Counted from the stretch's first letter, positions 7,512 through 16,565 are shown. The stretch: DNA of 64,000 nucleotides from Martinezella lusitana (GCF_900094565.1 NZ_FMAF01000001.1:434001-498000), one strand, 5' to 3'. The notes: generated from the sequence alone by a model not told the origin. Translations and numbers: made by a program.

Positions 7512-10420
7512 CCACCGGATTGATGCCAGCAATGCCGACCGCCAAGCGGCTCTGCGCGCTGCTCGCAACGCTCGCGGCCACCATGCTGCTCCTGTTTGCC
7601 GGCATGGCGCACGCAGCCGAGCCCGTGAAGATTTCCCGCGACGACACAGCCCTCGACCTGACGGCAACAACGGAGATCTATACCAACCAGGGCGAGGCCT
7701 TTCAGGTCTCAACGGCCGCCGGCGCCGACGGCATCCGGCGCCGGATTGAGGTACGATCCTCCTCACCGAACCATCAGGGCGACTGGGCCGTTTTCGCGCT
7801 CGCCAATGTTTCCGAAGAGCAGCTGGAACGCGTCATCGTCGCCCCGCATTTCCGCCTGGTGAATTCGAAGGTCTTCTGGCCGGACCTCGGCTCGCAGCGC
7901 ATCGTCGCGATCACGCCGAGCGAAGGCTTTGCGCTCGACCGGCAACCGAGCGACGAGGCCGATGTGTTCCGCATCACGCTGAACCCCGGCGCCGTCGTCA
8001 CCTTCGTTGCCGAACTCTCGTCTCCGAACCTGCCGCAGCTCTATCTCTGGGAACCCAACGCCTACAAGGATACGGTCAACGCCTTCACGCTCTATCGTGG
8101 CATCGTGCTCGGCATTGCCGGCCTGCTGGCGGTGTTCCTGACCATTCTCTTTGTCGTCAAGGGCACCTCGATGCTGCCGGCAACGGCAGCGCTCGCCTGG
8201 GCGGTGCTCGGCTATATCTGTGTGGATTTCGGCTTCCTCGGCAAGCTCATCATGATCACGTCAAGCGATCAGCGAATATGGCGCGCCTGTGCGGAGGTGG
8301 CGCTCGCTTCAAGCCTGGTGATCTTCCTGTTCACCTATCTCAACCTCAATCGCTGGCATGCGCACCTGGGCTACGTCACGCTCGCCTGGGTCCTTGGCCT
8401 CGCCCTGCTCTTCGGCGTGGCGATCTACGATCCGTCGATCGCGGCCGGCATCGCCCGGTTGTCGCTGGCACTGACTGCGACTGCGGGTCTGCTGCTCATC
8501 ATCTATCTGGGCTTCAGCCGCTATGACCGCGCCATCCTGCTGGTGCCTGCCTGGGCGCTGATCCTCGTCTGGCTGTTCGGCGCCTGGATGACGGTGACGG
8601 GCAAGCTCGACAACGACATCATCCAGCCAGCACTCGGCGGCGGCCTCGTGCTGATCGTCCTGCTGATAGGCTTCACGGTCATGCAGCATGCCTTTGCCGG
8701 CGGCGCATTCCAGCAGGGCCTGTTCTCGGATCTCGAACGGCAATCCCTAGCGCTTACCGGCTCCGGCGACACCGTCTGGGACTGGGATGTAGCACGCGAC
8801 CGCGTGGTGACGACGCCCGACATCTCGACGAAGCTCGGCCTGTCGCCGGGCACCATGCATGGCGCGGCGCGCAACTGGCTGCCGCGGCTGCATCCCGACG
8901 ACCGCGACCGCTTCCGCGCGACCCTGGACGTGCTTCTCGAACATCGTCGCGGCCGGCTGAACCACGAATTCCGCATCCGCGCCGAAGACGGACATTTCCA
9001 CTGGCTGTCGATCCGCGCGCGGCCGGTGCTTGGATCGAACGGCGAGATCATTCGCTGCGTCGGCACCATCGTCGATATCACAGAGCAGAAGAATTCGATC
9101 GAGCGGCTGCTGCACGACGCGGTGCACGACAATCTGACCGGACTGCCGAACCGACAGGTCTTTCTCGATCGCCTGCAGGCCGTTCTGACGCTGGCGCCGG
9201 AGGGCAACCAGCTGCGGCCGACCGTCATGGTGATCGACATCGACCGCTACAAGCTCGTCAACGACACACTCGGCGTCGCTGCGGGCGACAATATTCTCAT
9301 CGCGCTGACGAGACGCCTTCGCCGCCTGCTGAAGCCTCAGGACACGCTCGCGCGCCTTTCCGGCGACCAGTTCGGCTTGATCCTCGTTTCCGAGCGCGAT
9401 CCGGCCAAGGTGGCCGACTTTGCCGACGCGATCAGCAAGGCGATCATGGTGCCGATCAACTTCGCCAATCGCGAGATCATCCTGACGGCATCGGTCGGGC
9501 TGACGTCCTGGGTCGACCAGCAGGAAAATGCGCCCGGCATGCTCAGCGACGCCGAGCTTGCCATGTACCGCGCCAAGCGCGCCGGCGGCAATCGCGTCGA
9601 GCCCTTCCAGCCCGCCTTCCGCAGCTTCGGTACTGACCGTCTGCAGCTCGAAACAGACCTGCGCCGCGCCGTCGAACGCAAGGAACTCTCGCTGGTCTAT
9701 CAACCGATCGTGCGGCTTGAAGACGCCGAGGTGGCCGGCTTCGAGGCGCTGATGCGCTGGGAACATCCGAAGCGCGGCAATATTCCGCCAACGGAATTCA
9801 TCCCCATCGCCGAGGCCTCGGACATTATCGGTCCGCTCGGCATGTTCGCGCTGGAGCAGGCGACCAACGATCTGATGGCTTGGCAGCGACAGACCGGCGA
9901 CCTGCCGCTCTTCGTATCCATCAATCTCTCCAGCGTGCAGCTGCTCAACAACGAGCTCTACGACGATATCCGTGCCCTGCTCGCCAAGACCCATTGCGAT
10001 CCGAGCCGCATCAAGCTCGAGCTGACGGAATCGCAGGTGATGGAGAACCCGGAGCAGGCGCGGCTCGTGCTCGACAAGCTGCGCGAAGCCGGCATCGGCC
10101 TGGCGCTCGACGATTTCGGCACCGGCTATTCCTCGCTCGCCTACCTTACCCGCTTCCCCTTCGACATGATCAAGCTCGACAAGGCGATGGTCCGCGACGA
10201 GAGCGACAAGAAGGCCATCCTTCTGCGTTCCGTCATTTCCATGGCGCGCGAACTCAACATGCGCGTCGTCGCCGAGGGAATCGAATCCGAAGAGGATGCG
10301 CTGGAGCTCGCCAAGATCGGCTGCACCTACGGTCAGAGCTTCATCTTCGGGCCGCCGATGGGCACGGATTCCGTGATCAGGCTGTTGAAGGAACGCTTTC
10401 CTCTGACGAAGCGTGCATAG
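7508..10420 (+). CDS. Membrane 7TM-PAS-GGDEF-EAL protein, probable c-di-GMP phosphodiesterase
   Basis: A 970-residue sensor. It has a signal-anchor segment (to about residue 37), a periplasmic beta-rich region, about seven membrane spans (roughly 195-405), a PAS domain (about 415-525, TVWDWDVARDR), GGDEF (about 535-700) and EAL (about 720-965). The GGDEF motif is degenerate (SGDQF near residue 617) and the inhibitory RxxD position reads KPQD, so cyclase activity is unlikely. The EAL domain keeps FEALMRW and the loop-6 DDFGTGYSS, so hydrolysis of c-di-GMP is likely. The layout resembles 7TMR-DISM sensors. Start 7508 overlaps the GNAT stop by ATGA. It shares its operon with thrC but has no metabolic link to it. 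Confidence 0.9.
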   Translation: MTTGLMPAMPTAKRLCALLATLAATMLLLFAGMAHAAEPVKISRDDTALDLTATTEIYTNQGEAFQVSTAAGADGIRRRIEVRSSSPNHQGDWAVFALANVSEEQLERVIVAPHFRLVNSKVFWPDLGSQRIVAITPSEGFALDRQPSDEADVFRITLNPGAVVTFVAELSSPNLPQLYLWEPNAYKDTVNAFTLYRGIVLGIAGLLAVFLTILFVVKGTSMLPATAALAWAVLGYICVDFGFLGKLIMITSSDQRIWRACAEVALASSLVIFLFTYLNLNRWHAHLGYVTLAWVLGLALLFGVAIYDPSIAAGIARLSLALTATAGLLLIIYLGFSRYDRAILLVPAWALILVWLFGAWMTVTGKLDNDIIQPALGGGLVLIVLLIGFTVMQHAFAGGAFQQGLFSDLERQSLALTGSGDTVWDWDVARDRVVTTPDISTKLGLSPGTMHGAARNWLPRLHPDDRDRFRATLDVLLEHRRGRLNHEFRIRAEDGHFHWLSIRARPVLGSNGEIIRCVGTIVDITEQKNSIERLLHDAVHDNLTGLPNRQVFLDRLQAVLTLAPEGNQLRPTVMVIDIDRYKLVNDTLGVAAGDNILIALTRRLRRLLKPQDTLARLSGDQFGLILVSERDPAKVADFADAISKAIMVPINFANREIILTASVGLTSWVDQQENAPGMLSDAELAMYRAKRAGGNRVEPFQPAFRSFGTDRLQLETDLRRAVERKELSLVYQPIVRLEDAEVAGFEALMRWEHPKRGNIPPTEFIPIAEASDIIGPLGMFALEQATNDLMAWQRQTGDLPLFVSINLSSVQLLNNELYDDIRALLAKTHCDPSRIKLELTESQVMENPEQARLVLDKLREAGIGLALDDFGTGYSSLAYLTRFPFDMIKLDKAMVRDESDKKAILLRSVISMARELNMRVVAEGIESEEDALELAKIGCTYGQSFIFGPPMGTDSVIRLLKERFPLTKRA

Positions 10421-10448
10421 ACCTTCCCCTCCCCGGCTGGGTGGCGGA

Positions 10449-11504
10449 TCAGGCGTCGTTGATTAGGGTGCGGACATAGTCCAGCTTCGCCACCACCGGC
10501 GGCGACAGGATGAAGGGATAGGAGTCCGGCTGCCCCATGCTGCGCTGAATGGCGTTGATCGCGACGCTCAAGGGGATCCAGGCGCTGACGAGCTGGTCGG
10601 CGCTTTCGGCTCTATAGGGATTGAAATCCACCTCCGCCGCCATCTCGTGATAACCAAAGGGGTCGACCGCCAAACCGAAGGAGCGCGCGGTTTCCAGCGT
10701 ATCGACGATGTGCAGGTAATGCGCAAAGCATTCCGCAAAATCTTCCCAGGGATGGGCGCTGGCATAGGCACTGATGAAGTTTTCGTGCCAGTTCGGCGGC
10801 GGGCCATTGTCATAGTGAGACTGAAGCGCCATGCCGTAATCCGCTCTCTCGTCTCCGAAGACGGTGCGGAAAACATCGAACCGGCCGCGGTCGCGCACGA
10901 GCTTGTTCCAGATGAAGTGGCCGGTCTCGTGGCGGAAATGGCCGAGCAGCGTGCGGTATGGCTCGTTCATGGAGGCGCGCGCCTGTTCGCGCGTCACGTC
11001 GTCGGCTTCGGCGGCACGAATAGCGATCAGCCCCTCTTCATGGCCGGTCCTGGCGGGCACGACATTGCTGCCCTGCACCTCATCTTCGAGGAAGTCGAAC
11101 ACCAGCCCGCCCACAGGATCCTGTTGTCGATCAGGATGCGGCAGGTTCCAGCGCAACAACGAATAGAACAGATGCCGCTCGGCCTGACCGATGCGCCGCC
11201 AGCGGTCTATGCCCTGTTGGGTATCCGTGTTGGGCACCAGGCGGTTGTGACGACAGGCTGTGCAGAATGGCTGCGGGTCGTCCGCATCGACAAGCCAATT
11301 GCAGATATCGAGTTCGGCGTTGGCGCAGAAACGGACGTGGCTCGATGGCTCGGCGACCAGATGCCAATTCGCTCCTTCCTCGGCCTCCAGCGCATATATG
11401 GCCAGCCGATCCGGGACGAATCCGAGCTGATGACCGCAGCGGACACACTGCCTGTTGTCGAAATGCACCGGCTGGCCGCAATGGTCGCAAGTGAAAAGCC
11501 GCAT
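10449..11504 (-). CDS. Zinc-ribbon putative zinc metallopeptidase (Peptidase_Mx type)
   Basis: A 351-residue cytosolic protein. The N-terminus is a zinc ribbon (CDHCG at 5-9 and CVRCG about 14 residues later), followed by a second cysteine cluster (FCTACRHN near residue 80). The C-terminal two thirds contain HETGHF with a downstream ENFISAYASAHPWEDFAECFAHY region. This HExxH-like motif with a later E/H pair is the pattern of the 'putative zinc-binding metallopeptidase' family. Substrate and role are unknown. The gene is convergent with the EAL gene, has a GAAGAGGG ribosome site, and appears monocistronic. Confidence 0.85.
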   Translation of the reverse strand: MRLFTCDHCGQPVHFDNRQCVRCGHQLGFVPDRLAIYALEAEEGANWHLVAEPSSHVRFCANAELDICNWLVDADDPQPFCTACRHNRLVPNTDTQQGIDRWRRIGQAERHLFYSLLRWNLPHPDRQQDPVGGLVFDFLEDEVQGSNVVPARTGHEEGLIAIRAAEADDVTREQARASMNEPYRTLLGHFRHETGHFIWNKLVRDRGRFDVFRTVFGDERADYGMALQSHYDNGPPPNWHENFISAYASAHPWEDFAECFAHYLHIVDTLETARSFGLAVDPFGYHEMAAEVDFNPYRAESADQLVSAWIPLSVAINAIQRSMGQPDSYPFILSPPVVAKLDYVRTLINDA

Positions 11505-11541
11505 GGAAACCCTCTTCGAAATAACGTCCCATCGACACGAA

Positions 11542-11571
11542 AGAGCCCGTCGCGTCTCCGAGACAGGCTCT
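11542..11571. terminator. Nested hairpin downstream of the CsbD gene
   Basis: AGAGCC and GGCTCT form the outer stem and GTCT/AGAC an inner one. On the minus strand the stem is followed by TTTCG only, so it is a modest terminator candidate for csbD-like transcripts. Confidence 0.35.
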
Positions 11572-11639
11572 ACTTAGCGGGCCGCTTCTGCGGCACTATC
11601 TCAGATTGCACAGCGACCTGAAATTGGCGAGCAGCCGGA

Positions 11640-11831
11640 TTACATCCGATCCACTGCACCCTTGACCTTATCCTTGGCCTTGCCGATGGCGCCCTGCACC
11701 TTGCCCTTGGCTTCCTGGGCCGCGCCTTTTGCGCGCAGTTCCTTGTCGTTCGTGGCCTTGCCGGCCATCTGCTTGGCCTTGCCGGCCACTTCGTTGACCT
11801 TGCCGGATACCTTGTCGGTCGTGCTACCCAT
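11640..11831 (-). CDS. CsbD family general stress-like protein
   Basis: A 63-residue hydrophilic protein with alternating charged and alanine/glycine residues ([20 protein letters not shown] and [20 protein letters not shown]). This is the amphipathic repeat structure of CsbD proteins, which are often induced by general stress and have no known biochemical role. Start 11831 has a strong GGAGGTG site seven bases upstream; a longer frame from 11891 is not needed. It stands alone between the metallopeptidase and YqgE genes. Confidence 0.88.
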   Translation of the reverse strand: MGSTTDKVSGKVNEVAGKAKQMAGKATNDKELRAKGAAQEAKGKVQGAIGKAKDKVKGAVDRM

Positions 11832-11926
11832 GTCTAACACCTCCATAATTGGCACAGCGTTATTGCCGTTGCCCTGCCATGAAAACGTCACGGGCGTTAC
11901 TTCGTTCCAATATAATGCAGTTCGCC

Positions 11927-12532
11927 TCAGCCATGCCCCGCATGCGGCGACAGCATTGCGGGGTTGATACCCATCAAAGCCAAGGCGCGCTCGTACTTGT
12001 CGTCGAGGCTTCGGTCGAAGATCAATTCCTCTTCGGCGGGGCAGTTCAGCCAGCCGTTATTGCCGATCTCGGCCTCCAATTGGCCGGCGCCCCAGCCGGC
12101 GTAACCGAGCAGCATGGTGGCGCGTTTGGGGCCGCTTCCCTTGGAGATGGCCCGCACGATATCCAGCGTCGCCGTCAGGCTGATATCGTCGCTGACCGGA
12201 ATACTGCTGTCGCTGATATAGTCGTCGGAATGCAGGACGAAGCCGCGGCCGCTTTCGACCGGTCCCCCGGTCTGGATGGGGAAATCGCGCGCGACGGGCG
12301 GGAGAACGATGGCGTCGTCGTCCTTGATCATATCGAGATGCAAAAGGACATCCGTGAAGGTCAGCTTCTGGCCCCGGTTGATGACGAAGCCCATGGCCCC
12401 GGCATCGGAATGAGCGCAAATATAAATAACCGTCCGGTTGAAGTTCCGGTCCTCCATGCCCGGCATGGCGATCAGGAACTGGCCGTCGAGAAAACCTCTT
12501 TCGCGTCTATTCTTCAGCGTCGATAGGGACAT
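11927..12532 (-). CDS. YqgE/AlgH family protein (DUF179)
   Basis: A 201-residue protein carrying [13 protein letters not shown] at the start, [15 protein letters not shown] and [14 protein letters not shown], which are the conserved blocks of YqgE/AlgH. The family has been linked to alginate regulation in Pseudomonas, but its molecular function is unresolved. It is divergent from the DsbD-N gene, sharing an AT-rich 140-bp promoter region. Confidence 0.93.
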   Translation of the reverse strand: MSLSTLKNRRERGFLDGQFLIAMPGMEDRNFNRTVIYICAHSDAGAMGFVINRGQKLTFTDVLLHLDMIKDDDAIVLPPVARDFPIQTGGPVESGRGFVLHSDDYISDSSIPVSDDISLTATLDIVRAISKGSGPKRATMLLGYAGWGAGQLEAEIGNNGWLNCPAEEELIFDRSLDDKYERALALMGINPAMLSPHAGHG

Positions 12533-12672
12533 TGTGCCTCCTGACCGCAGTCCATAACTGCACCGCTAAAAAAGAAGATGGGGCAATGTCATAAATCAAT
12601 CAACTGAAAATGATCATTTCTTTTTTAAGCCGCGCTGGCTCCGGGCCAGCCAATCCGCTAAATCCTGCTCTC

Positions 12673-13512
12673 ATGATTGGAACAGTTACCCTCCCCCGCC
12701 TGCCAACGCTTCTTGCCGAAACGCTTGCCGCCATCCTGTGCATCGGTACCGCCGCTTTCGCTGCAACGACTGATTGGGTGGACAATCAGGGCGGCCGCAT
12801 GCGCCTGGTTGCGCTGGCACCGGACGCCGAAGGGCATATCCGCGCCGCGCTGCAGATCGAACCACAGCCCGGCTGGATCACCTATTGGCGCGAACCGGGC
12901 CAGAGCGGCATCCCGCCACAGGTAACGCTGGCCCCCAATAGCGGAATAAAGCTGGAGAAGACCGGCTATCCGATCCCGAAAAGGATCACGGTCGGCGCCA
13001 TACAGGAAATCGGCTATGACGCGCCGGTGACATTGCCGCTCGATTTCACCATCGAGGGCAAGACGCCGGCAAAACTGGAATTGACCGCCTTCATCGGTTT
13101 CTGCAAGGAGATCTGCATTCCATTCCAGGCTGAGTATTCGCTGGCGCTGCCGACGAGCGAACAGCCGACGGCGCATGAACTGGCACTGCTGGACGCAGCC
13201 AAGGCCTCCCTGCCGCAGGCTCCATCCTCTGATTTCGCCCTTGAGAGCCACAGCCTTTCCGCGGATGCGAAAAACCTTTCGCTGCACCTCACCCTGCCTG
13301 ACGCGACCGGAGAAAATCCGGCGATCTATGTCACCGGGCCGACGGGCTACGTGTTTTTCCAGCAAGCGAATGCGAAGCGGGAAGGCACCGCCTACTCGGC
13401 CGATATCGCAATCGCCAAGCTGCCGAAGAATTACGATATCAAGGGCAAGACCTGGGGTGTCCTCGTCGTCGACGGCGATCGCGCCATGGAAACCACGCTT
13501 GCGTTCGAATAG
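12673..13512 (+). CDS. Secreted DsbD N-terminal-domain protein
   Basis: An exported protein of about 279 residues. A signal peptide (LLAETLAAILCIGTAAFA) precedes a DsbD-alpha-like domain with QPGWITYWREPGQSGIPP and the paired cysteines in FIGFCKEICIPF (CxxxC). In DsbD this periplasmic domain passes electrons to partners such as DsbC or CcmG. Here it is a stand-alone protein without the membrane and thioredoxin domains, so its redox partner is unknown. Start 12673 is chosen because the signal peptide begins there; an ATG at 12610 would add 21 residues. The divergent neighbour is YqgE and the downstream gene is a peroxiredoxin. Confidence 0.82.
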   Translation: MIGTVTLPRLPTLLAETLAAILCIGTAAFAATTDWVDNQGGRMRLVALAPDAEGHIRAALQIEPQPGWITYWREPGQSGIPPQVTLAPNSGIKLEKTGYPIPKRITVGAIQEIGYDAPVTLPLDFTIEGKTPAKLELTAFIGFCKEICIPFQAEYSLALPTSEQPTAHELALLDAAKASLPQAPSSDFALESHSLSADAKNLSLHLTLPDATGENPAIYVTGPTGYVFFQQANAKREGTAYSADIAIAKLPKNYDIKGKTWGVLVVDGDRAMETTLAFE

Positions 13513-13596
13513 CTCCGATCTATAGTTCGCCCAACAATCCCTATCCAATCGGCGGCCGTTCAAACGCCCCCGAGATCGCGCCCCAAGGAGAGAGCC

Positions 13597-14082
13597 ATGA
13601 CCATTGCAATCGGCGATAAACTGCCCGCCGCCACTTTCAAGGAAAAGACCGCCGACGGCCCGGTCGAGATCAGCACCGAGCAGCTTTTTGCCGGCAAGCG
13701 CGTCGTGCTTTTCGCCGTTCCGGGCGCATTCACGCCCACCTGCTCGCTCAACCATCTGCCTGGCTATCTCGAAAACCGGGACGCCATTCTCGCCAAGGGC
13801 GTCGATGATATCGCCGTCATCTCGGTCAACGACTGGCATGTGATGGGCGCCTGGGCGCAATCATCCGGCGGCATGGGCAAGATCCACTTCCTCGCCGACT
13901 GGGACGGCTCCTTCGCCAAGGCGCTCGGCCTCGAAGTCGACCTCTCCGCCGGTGGCCTCGGCATCCGCTCCAAGCGCTATTCCATGCTGGTGGAAGACGG
14001 CGTGGTGAAGTCGCTGAACATCGAGGAAAGCCCCGGCCAGGCCACGGTTTCGGGTGCTGCCGCGATGATCGAGCAGCTTTGA
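13597..14082 (+). CDS. Peroxiredoxin, Prx5/redoxin type
   Basis: A 161-residue thiol peroxidase that reduces hydrogen peroxide or organic peroxides. The peroxidatic cysteine is C49 in VPGAFTPTCS, with the threonine and the later arginine-containing region expected of the Prx5 branch (ISVNDWHVMGAW, GIRSKRYSMLVEDG). There is no fused glutaredoxin domain, so an external reductant is presumed. It has an AGGAGAG ribosome site and follows the DsbD-N gene by 84 bp. Confidence 0.95.
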   Translation: MTIAIGDKLPAATFKEKTADGPVEISTEQLFAGKRVVLFAVPGAFTPTCSLNHLPGYLENRDAILAKGVDDIAVISVNDWHVMGAWAQSSGGMGKIHFLADWDGSFAKALGLEVDLSAGGLGIRSKRYSMLVEDGVVKSLNIEESPGQATVSGAAAMIEQL

Positions 14083-14135
14083 GATTTCGACGGATTGAGG
14101 GGGCTGGTCGTATGACTGCCGCTCCAGACTGAACC

Positions 14136-14165
14136 GGGAATACTTGGGTATGCCCAAGTGTTCCC
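14136..14165. terminator. Bidirectional terminator hairpin
   Basis: A 13-bp stem pairs 14136-14148 with 14153-14165 (one G-U pair) around the loop TATG, between the convergent peroxiredoxin and VOC genes. Confidence 0.75.
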
Positions 14166-14169
14166 ATTT

Positions 14170-14547
14170 CTATGCCCTATGTCTGCTTGTCACCCGGATA
14201 TAATAGCCATCCGGATCTATGATGCGAAAATCGCGTAGACCCCATGGTTGCAGGACAAGCTCGGATACCGGGTGACCACGCGTTCTGATGGTCTCATAGA
14301 AGCCCTCTATGTCCGCAACGTTCAATACGATTTCGACGCCGAGGCCGAGCCGCTCTCCATCGGTGGCTCGAAGGGGATGATCGTGTCCGAGGGCCTCCCG
14401 CTTGTTGACAGAAATGGCCGCCTCGCCATTCGTGAGCATCGTATAGTCCGCGCTTGCCTGACCAATCACCTGGAAATTCAGCACCCGGCGATAGAATTCT
14501 ATCGATGCCTGAACGTCGGTAACAAATAGCTCCAGCCGCAATTTCAA
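14170..14547 (-). CDS. VOC superfamily (glyoxalase/bleomycin-resistance fold) protein
   Basis: A 125-residue protein with LELFVTDVQASIEFYRRVL at the start and LQPWGLRDFRIIDPDGYYIRV at the end, the paired beta-alpha-beta-beta-beta units of the vicinal oxygen chelate fold. Members include dioxygenases, glyoxalases and antibiotic-binding proteins; which one applies cannot be told. Start TTG at 14547 is chosen because GAGGAGG lies six bases before it and the domain begins immediately after. An in-frame ATG upstream would add 24 unlikely residues. Confidence 0.85.
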   Translation of the reverse strand: MKLRLELFVTDVQASIEFYRRVLNFQVIGQASADYTMLTNGEAAISVNKREALGHDHPLRATDGERLGLGVEIVLNVADIEGFYETIRTRGHPVSELVLQPWGLRDFRIIDPDGYYIRVTSRHRA

Positions 14548-14739
14548 GACAGCCTCCTCTTCCAGCCCTGTCCAGCATTCTCCAGATCTCAATATCGCGG
14601 CAGGATAACTTTGTAGCAATCGCTATGGCGATTGGGAGCCAACGGCATTGGCTGACAGATATTCCAATATCGTTCGTAGCAATCGGCAGGTAATCCAGCC
14701 CACGCCTCTTTTTCGCCATATTCTCCCGGCTACAACACG

Positions 14740-14755
14740 TAATGTTATTACATAA
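14740..14755. promoter_or_regulatory. Zur-like operator (TAATGTTATTACATAA)
   Basis: This 16-mer matches 14 of 16 positions of the TAATGTTATAACATTA-type Zur palindrome as I recall it for alphaproteobacteria. It lies 14 bp before the first ATG of the metal ABC importer operon, the position expected for zinc-dependent repression. Confidence 0.55.
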
Positions 14756-14769
14756 ATGAAAGCCCCCAC

Positions 14770-14898
14770 ATGCCTTTCGACCACAACCCCTTCGCGTCCT
14801 CCCTGATGGGGCGTTCCGCTCTTGTGCGCCTTGCCTATGTCGCGGTCGGCATAGCGGTACTCTGGGCGGCCATCGGCTGGGCGGTGGCCTTGGCATGA
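14770..14898 (+). CDS. 42-residue single-span membrane peptide leading the metal importer operon
   Basis: Begins MPFDHNPFASSLMGRSALVR and continues into one hydrophobic stretch (LAYVAVGIAVLWAAIGWAVALA) that would span the membrane once. Its TGA overlaps the ATG of the ABC ATPase gene (ATGA), arguing that it is translated and coupled to the importer. The Zur-like box directly upstream places it as the first gene of the operon. It is too short for most automatic gene calls. Function is unknown; it might be a small accessory subunit or a coupling leader. Confidence 0.6.
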   Translation: MPFDHNPFASSLMGRSALVRLAYVAVGIAVLWAAIGWAVALA

Positions 14899-15677
14899 GC
14901 GATCTGATCCGTCTCGACAATCTTACCGTCACCTACGAGCGTCATCCCGCCGTGCACCACATTTCCGGCGCCTTCCGGACCGGTAGCCTCACGGCCATCG
15001 CCGGGCCGAATGGTGCGGGTAAATCGACGCTCTTGAAAGCCATCGTCGGTGAACTCAGGCCGGCGGGAGGGTCGATCGATCGCGGGGCGCTGACGCGCAA
15101 CGATTTCGGCTACCTGCCGCAGGCCGCCGATATCAACCGCCGCTTTCCGATCTCGGTCGCCGACACGATCATGCTCGGTGCCTGGAAGAATGCCGGCGCA
15201 TTCGGCCGCTTCTCGCGCCAGGATGCGGAGCGGGCGCGCGATGCGCTTTCGGTCGTCGGGCTTTCCGGTTTCGAGAACAGACATATCGGCTCGCTCTCGG
15301 CCGGCCAATTCCAGCGCGTGCTCTTCGCGAGACTGCTGCTGCAGGACGCGCGCGTCATCCTGCTGGACGAACCTTTTACCGCCATCGACCAGCGCACGAC
15401 GCGCGATCTGCTCGACCTCGTTCTGCGATGGAACAACGAAGGGCGCACCGTCATCGCCGTTCTGCATGATTTCGATCAGGTGCGCGCTCACTTTCCCGAG
15501 ACGATGCTGATTGCCCGCGAGCTTGTGGGATGGGGCGACACGCAGGACGTGATGAGCCCCGCCAACCTCATCAGGGCGCGGGCCATGGCCGAGCGCTGGG
15601 ACGAGGAGGCCGAAGCCTGCCTGCCGGATGATGAGCTTGCCGAAGGTGGTCTCGCAAAGCGGGAGCCGGCCGAATGA
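14895..15677 (+). CDS. Metal (zinc-type) ABC transporter ATP-binding protein
   Basis: A 260-residue ABC ATPase. Walker A is GPNGAGKST (about residues 37-45), the signature is LSAGQFQ, and Walker B is VILLDEPF, followed by the switch histidine in VLHDF. It belongs to the manganese/zinc importer branch (ZnuC/TroB/AztA-like) and powers uptake from the cytoplasmic side. It is coupled by ATGA overlaps to the small peptide upstream and the permease downstream. The C-terminal acidic tail (about 25 residues) goes beyond the core fold. Confidence 0.93.
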   Translation: MSDLIRLDNLTVTYERHPAVHHISGAFRTGSLTAIAGPNGAGKSTLLKAIVGELRPAGGSIDRGALTRNDFGYLPQAADINRRFPISVADTIMLGAWKNAGAFGRFSRQDAERARDALSVVGLSGFENRHIGSLSAGQFQRVLFARLLLQDARVILLDEPFTAIDQRTTRDLLDLVLRWNNEGRTVIAVLHDFDQVRAHFPETMLIARELVGWGDTQDVMSPANLIRARAMAERWDEEAEACLPDDELAEGGLAKREPAE

Positions 15678-16546
15678 CCGCCTACGATATCTTCCTCGCG
15701 CCCTTCGCGGATTATGGCTTCATGCGGCGCGCGCTCATCGCCTGCCTCTGCCTCGGCCTCGGCTCCGGCCCGATCGGCGTTTTCCTGATGCTCAGGCGCA
15801 TGAGCCTGATGGGGGATGCCATGAGCCATGCGGTGCTGCCCGGTGCTGCCATCGGCTATCTCATCGCCGGTTCGCTGTCGCTGACGGCCATGGGGCTCGG
15901 GGGGCTGGTGGCCGGCCTTTCGGTGGCGCTGCTCTCCGGCCTCGTCAGCCGCATGACGGTGCTGCAGGAGGATGCGAGCTTTGCCAGCTTCTATCTGACG
16001 TCGCTGGCGCTCGGCGTGCTGATCGTGTCGCTGCGCGGGTCCAATATCGACCTGCTGCATGTGCTCTTCGGCACGATCCTCGCGATCGACGCCCCTGCTC
16101 TCTACCAGATCGGCGCGATCACGACGGTGACGCTGCTGGCCCTTGCCGTCATCTACCGGCCGCTGGTCATGGAATGCTTCGATCCGGGCTTCCTGCGGGC
16201 CGTCGGCGGGCGTGGACCGGTCTATCATTTCCTATTCCTGCTGCTCGTCGTGCTCAATCTTGTCGCCAGCTTCCAGGCGCTCGGCACGCTGATGGCCGTG
16301 GGGCTGATGATGCTGCCGGCGGCGATCGCGCAGCTCTGGTCGCGCAGCCTGCCCGCGATGATGGTGATCGCGACGGGGACGGCGGCGGCTTCCGGCTATA
16401 TTGGCCTCATCGCCTCCTACCATCTCGAATTTGCCTCGGGCCCGACCATCATCATCACGGCAAGCCTGATCTACGGCCTCTCCATCCTCTTCGCACCTTC
16501 GGGCCTTGCCCGGCGGTTCTTTCCCCGTCCCCATCTCCGGGGCTAA
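15674..16546 (+). CDS. Metal (zinc-type) ABC transporter permease
   Basis: A 290-residue inner-membrane protein of the ABC-3 family with about eight membrane spans. The loop GSGPIGVFLMLRRMSLMGDAMSHAVLPG is the conserved ATPase-contacting and pore region of ZnuB/MntB-type permeases. It starts inside the ATPase stop codon (ATGA) and is followed 19 bp later by the binding protein, completing one importer. Confidence 0.93.
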   Translation: MTAYDIFLAPFADYGFMRRALIACLCLGLGSGPIGVFLMLRRMSLMGDAMSHAVLPGAAIGYLIAGSLSLTAMGLGGLVAGLSVALLSGLVSRMTVLQEDASFASFYLTSLALGVLIVSLRGSNIDLLHVLFGTILAIDAPALYQIGAITTVTLLALAVIYRPLVMECFDPGFLRAVGGRGPVYHFLFLLLVVLNLVASFQALGTLMAVGLMMLPAAIAQLWSRSLPAMMVIATGTAAASGYIGLIASYHLEFASGPTIIITASLIYGLSILFAPSGLARRFFPRPHLRG

Positions 16547-16565
16547 TCCGAACAAGGAGACTCGC

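Noticed and set aside
14294..14932. Long minus-strand frame over the VOC gene and importer leader
   Set aside because: It is out of frame with the VOC protein and antisense to the 42-residue peptide; arginine-rich text is typical of a high-GC shadow.
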